Source of the DNA: an uncultured Treponema sp.
Lineage (GTDB): Bacteria; Spirochaetota; Spirochaetia; Treponematales; Treponemataceae
DNA: 6,616 nucleotides
Direction: 5' to 3'
Assembly: GCA_937923945.1 (NCBI GenBank)
Contig: CALDWC010000187.1
Coordinates: 1 to 6,616 of the forward strand
Part shown: one piece after another, positions 6,447 to 6,616 of the stretch
Position numbering within the stretch: the stretch's first letter is position 1
Layout: each line of letters opens with the position of its first letter
Notes under the pieces: generated by a model
Seen by the model: only the letters and a program-made list of their open reading frames with translations
What the model was told of the DNA's origin: nothing
Databases searched by the model: none
Position numbers and translations under genes: made by a program

Positions 6447-6616
6447 TAAATGGAATCTCCTGTGAGTATTTGTGTGATAAATTCTTTCGGTGTCATTTCT
6501 TTATTAAGAATTTTAAAAACGACATTTGAAATCGGTAATTTTATATTTTTTTTCACCGCAAGCTGATGCACATACTTACAAGCGGGAACTCCTTCGGCAA
6601 GGTAGCCCAGCCGCTC
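6446..6616 (-). CDS. gpsA: C-terminal 56 residues of NAD(P)-dependent glycerol-3-phosphate dehydrogenase (partial, runs off the window)
   Basis: The open frame enters from the right edge and stops at TAA (6446-6448). The tail reads GYLAEGVPACKYVHQLA, then KLPISNVVFKILNKEMTPKEFITQIL. This matches the C-terminal helical end of GpsA, whose family pattern is EG-x(2-4)-A with a later P-[IV]-x(3)-V-[YF]-x-[IV]-L and a closing helix. GpsA reduces dihydroxyacetone phosphate to sn-glycerol-3-phosphate for phospholipid synthesis. Substrate- and NAD-binding domains lie outside the window, so integrity cannot be judged. The stop codon shares its last base with the ffh start, so the two genes are co-transcribed and probably translationally coupled. 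Confidence 0.85.
   Translation of the reverse strand, partial: ERLGYLAEGVPACKYVHQLAVKKNIKLPISNVVFKILNKEMTPKEFITQILTGDSI

Overview
The window looks like a chromosomal segment of a host-associated, anaerobic, amino-acid- and peptide-fermenting bacterium, most probably a Treponema-type spirochaete. The assignment rests on recall: the Ffh has the DLVRPAAVEQL and TKFDSDTRGG wording I associate with treponemes, the lipobox is relaxed, and base composition is moderately AT-rich. It is an inference, not a match I could run. I see no mobile element, CRISPR array, tRNA or rRNA.

Layout. Bases 1-190 are a non-coding leader. It holds a possible half-terminator at the left edge, a 10-bp perfect inverted repeat, a strong sigma-70-type promoter with an extended -10, and an AGGAGG site. 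These drive the only plus-strand gene (191-1936), a 581-residue exported lipoprotein reductase with an FMN-binding domain and a fumarate-reductase-type FAD domain. Its active site carries the Tyr/Asp pair of urocanate reductase rather than the His/Thr-Glu set of fumarate reductase. It ends at a bidirectional terminator (about 1960-1999) shared with a convergent minus-strand gene for a LURP-one/tubby-like protein (2016-2504).

From about 5053 down to 2680, on the minus strand, is a compact three-gene operon: DUF969 membrane protein, DUF979 membrane protein, and pyroglutamyl peptidase I (pcp). The two membrane proteins are the proposed two-subunit 5-oxoproline (pyroglutamate) transporter, and Pcp releases pyroglutamate from peptide N-termini. 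The operon therefore reads as a pyroglutamyl-peptide/pyroglutamate handling module. No 5-oxoprolinase gene lies in the window.

The right end holds housekeeping genes, also on the minus strand: the last 56 codons of gpsA (glycerol-3-phosphate dehydrogenase), whose stop overlaps by one base the start of ffh (SRP54 GTPase).

Together the accessory genes suggest use of amino-acid-derived unsaturated acids as periplasmic electron acceptors and salvage of blocked peptides. The most interesting points are the urocanate-reductase-like active site on a predicted flavinylated lipoprotein, and the idea that DUF969 and DUF979 are two halves of one split permease.
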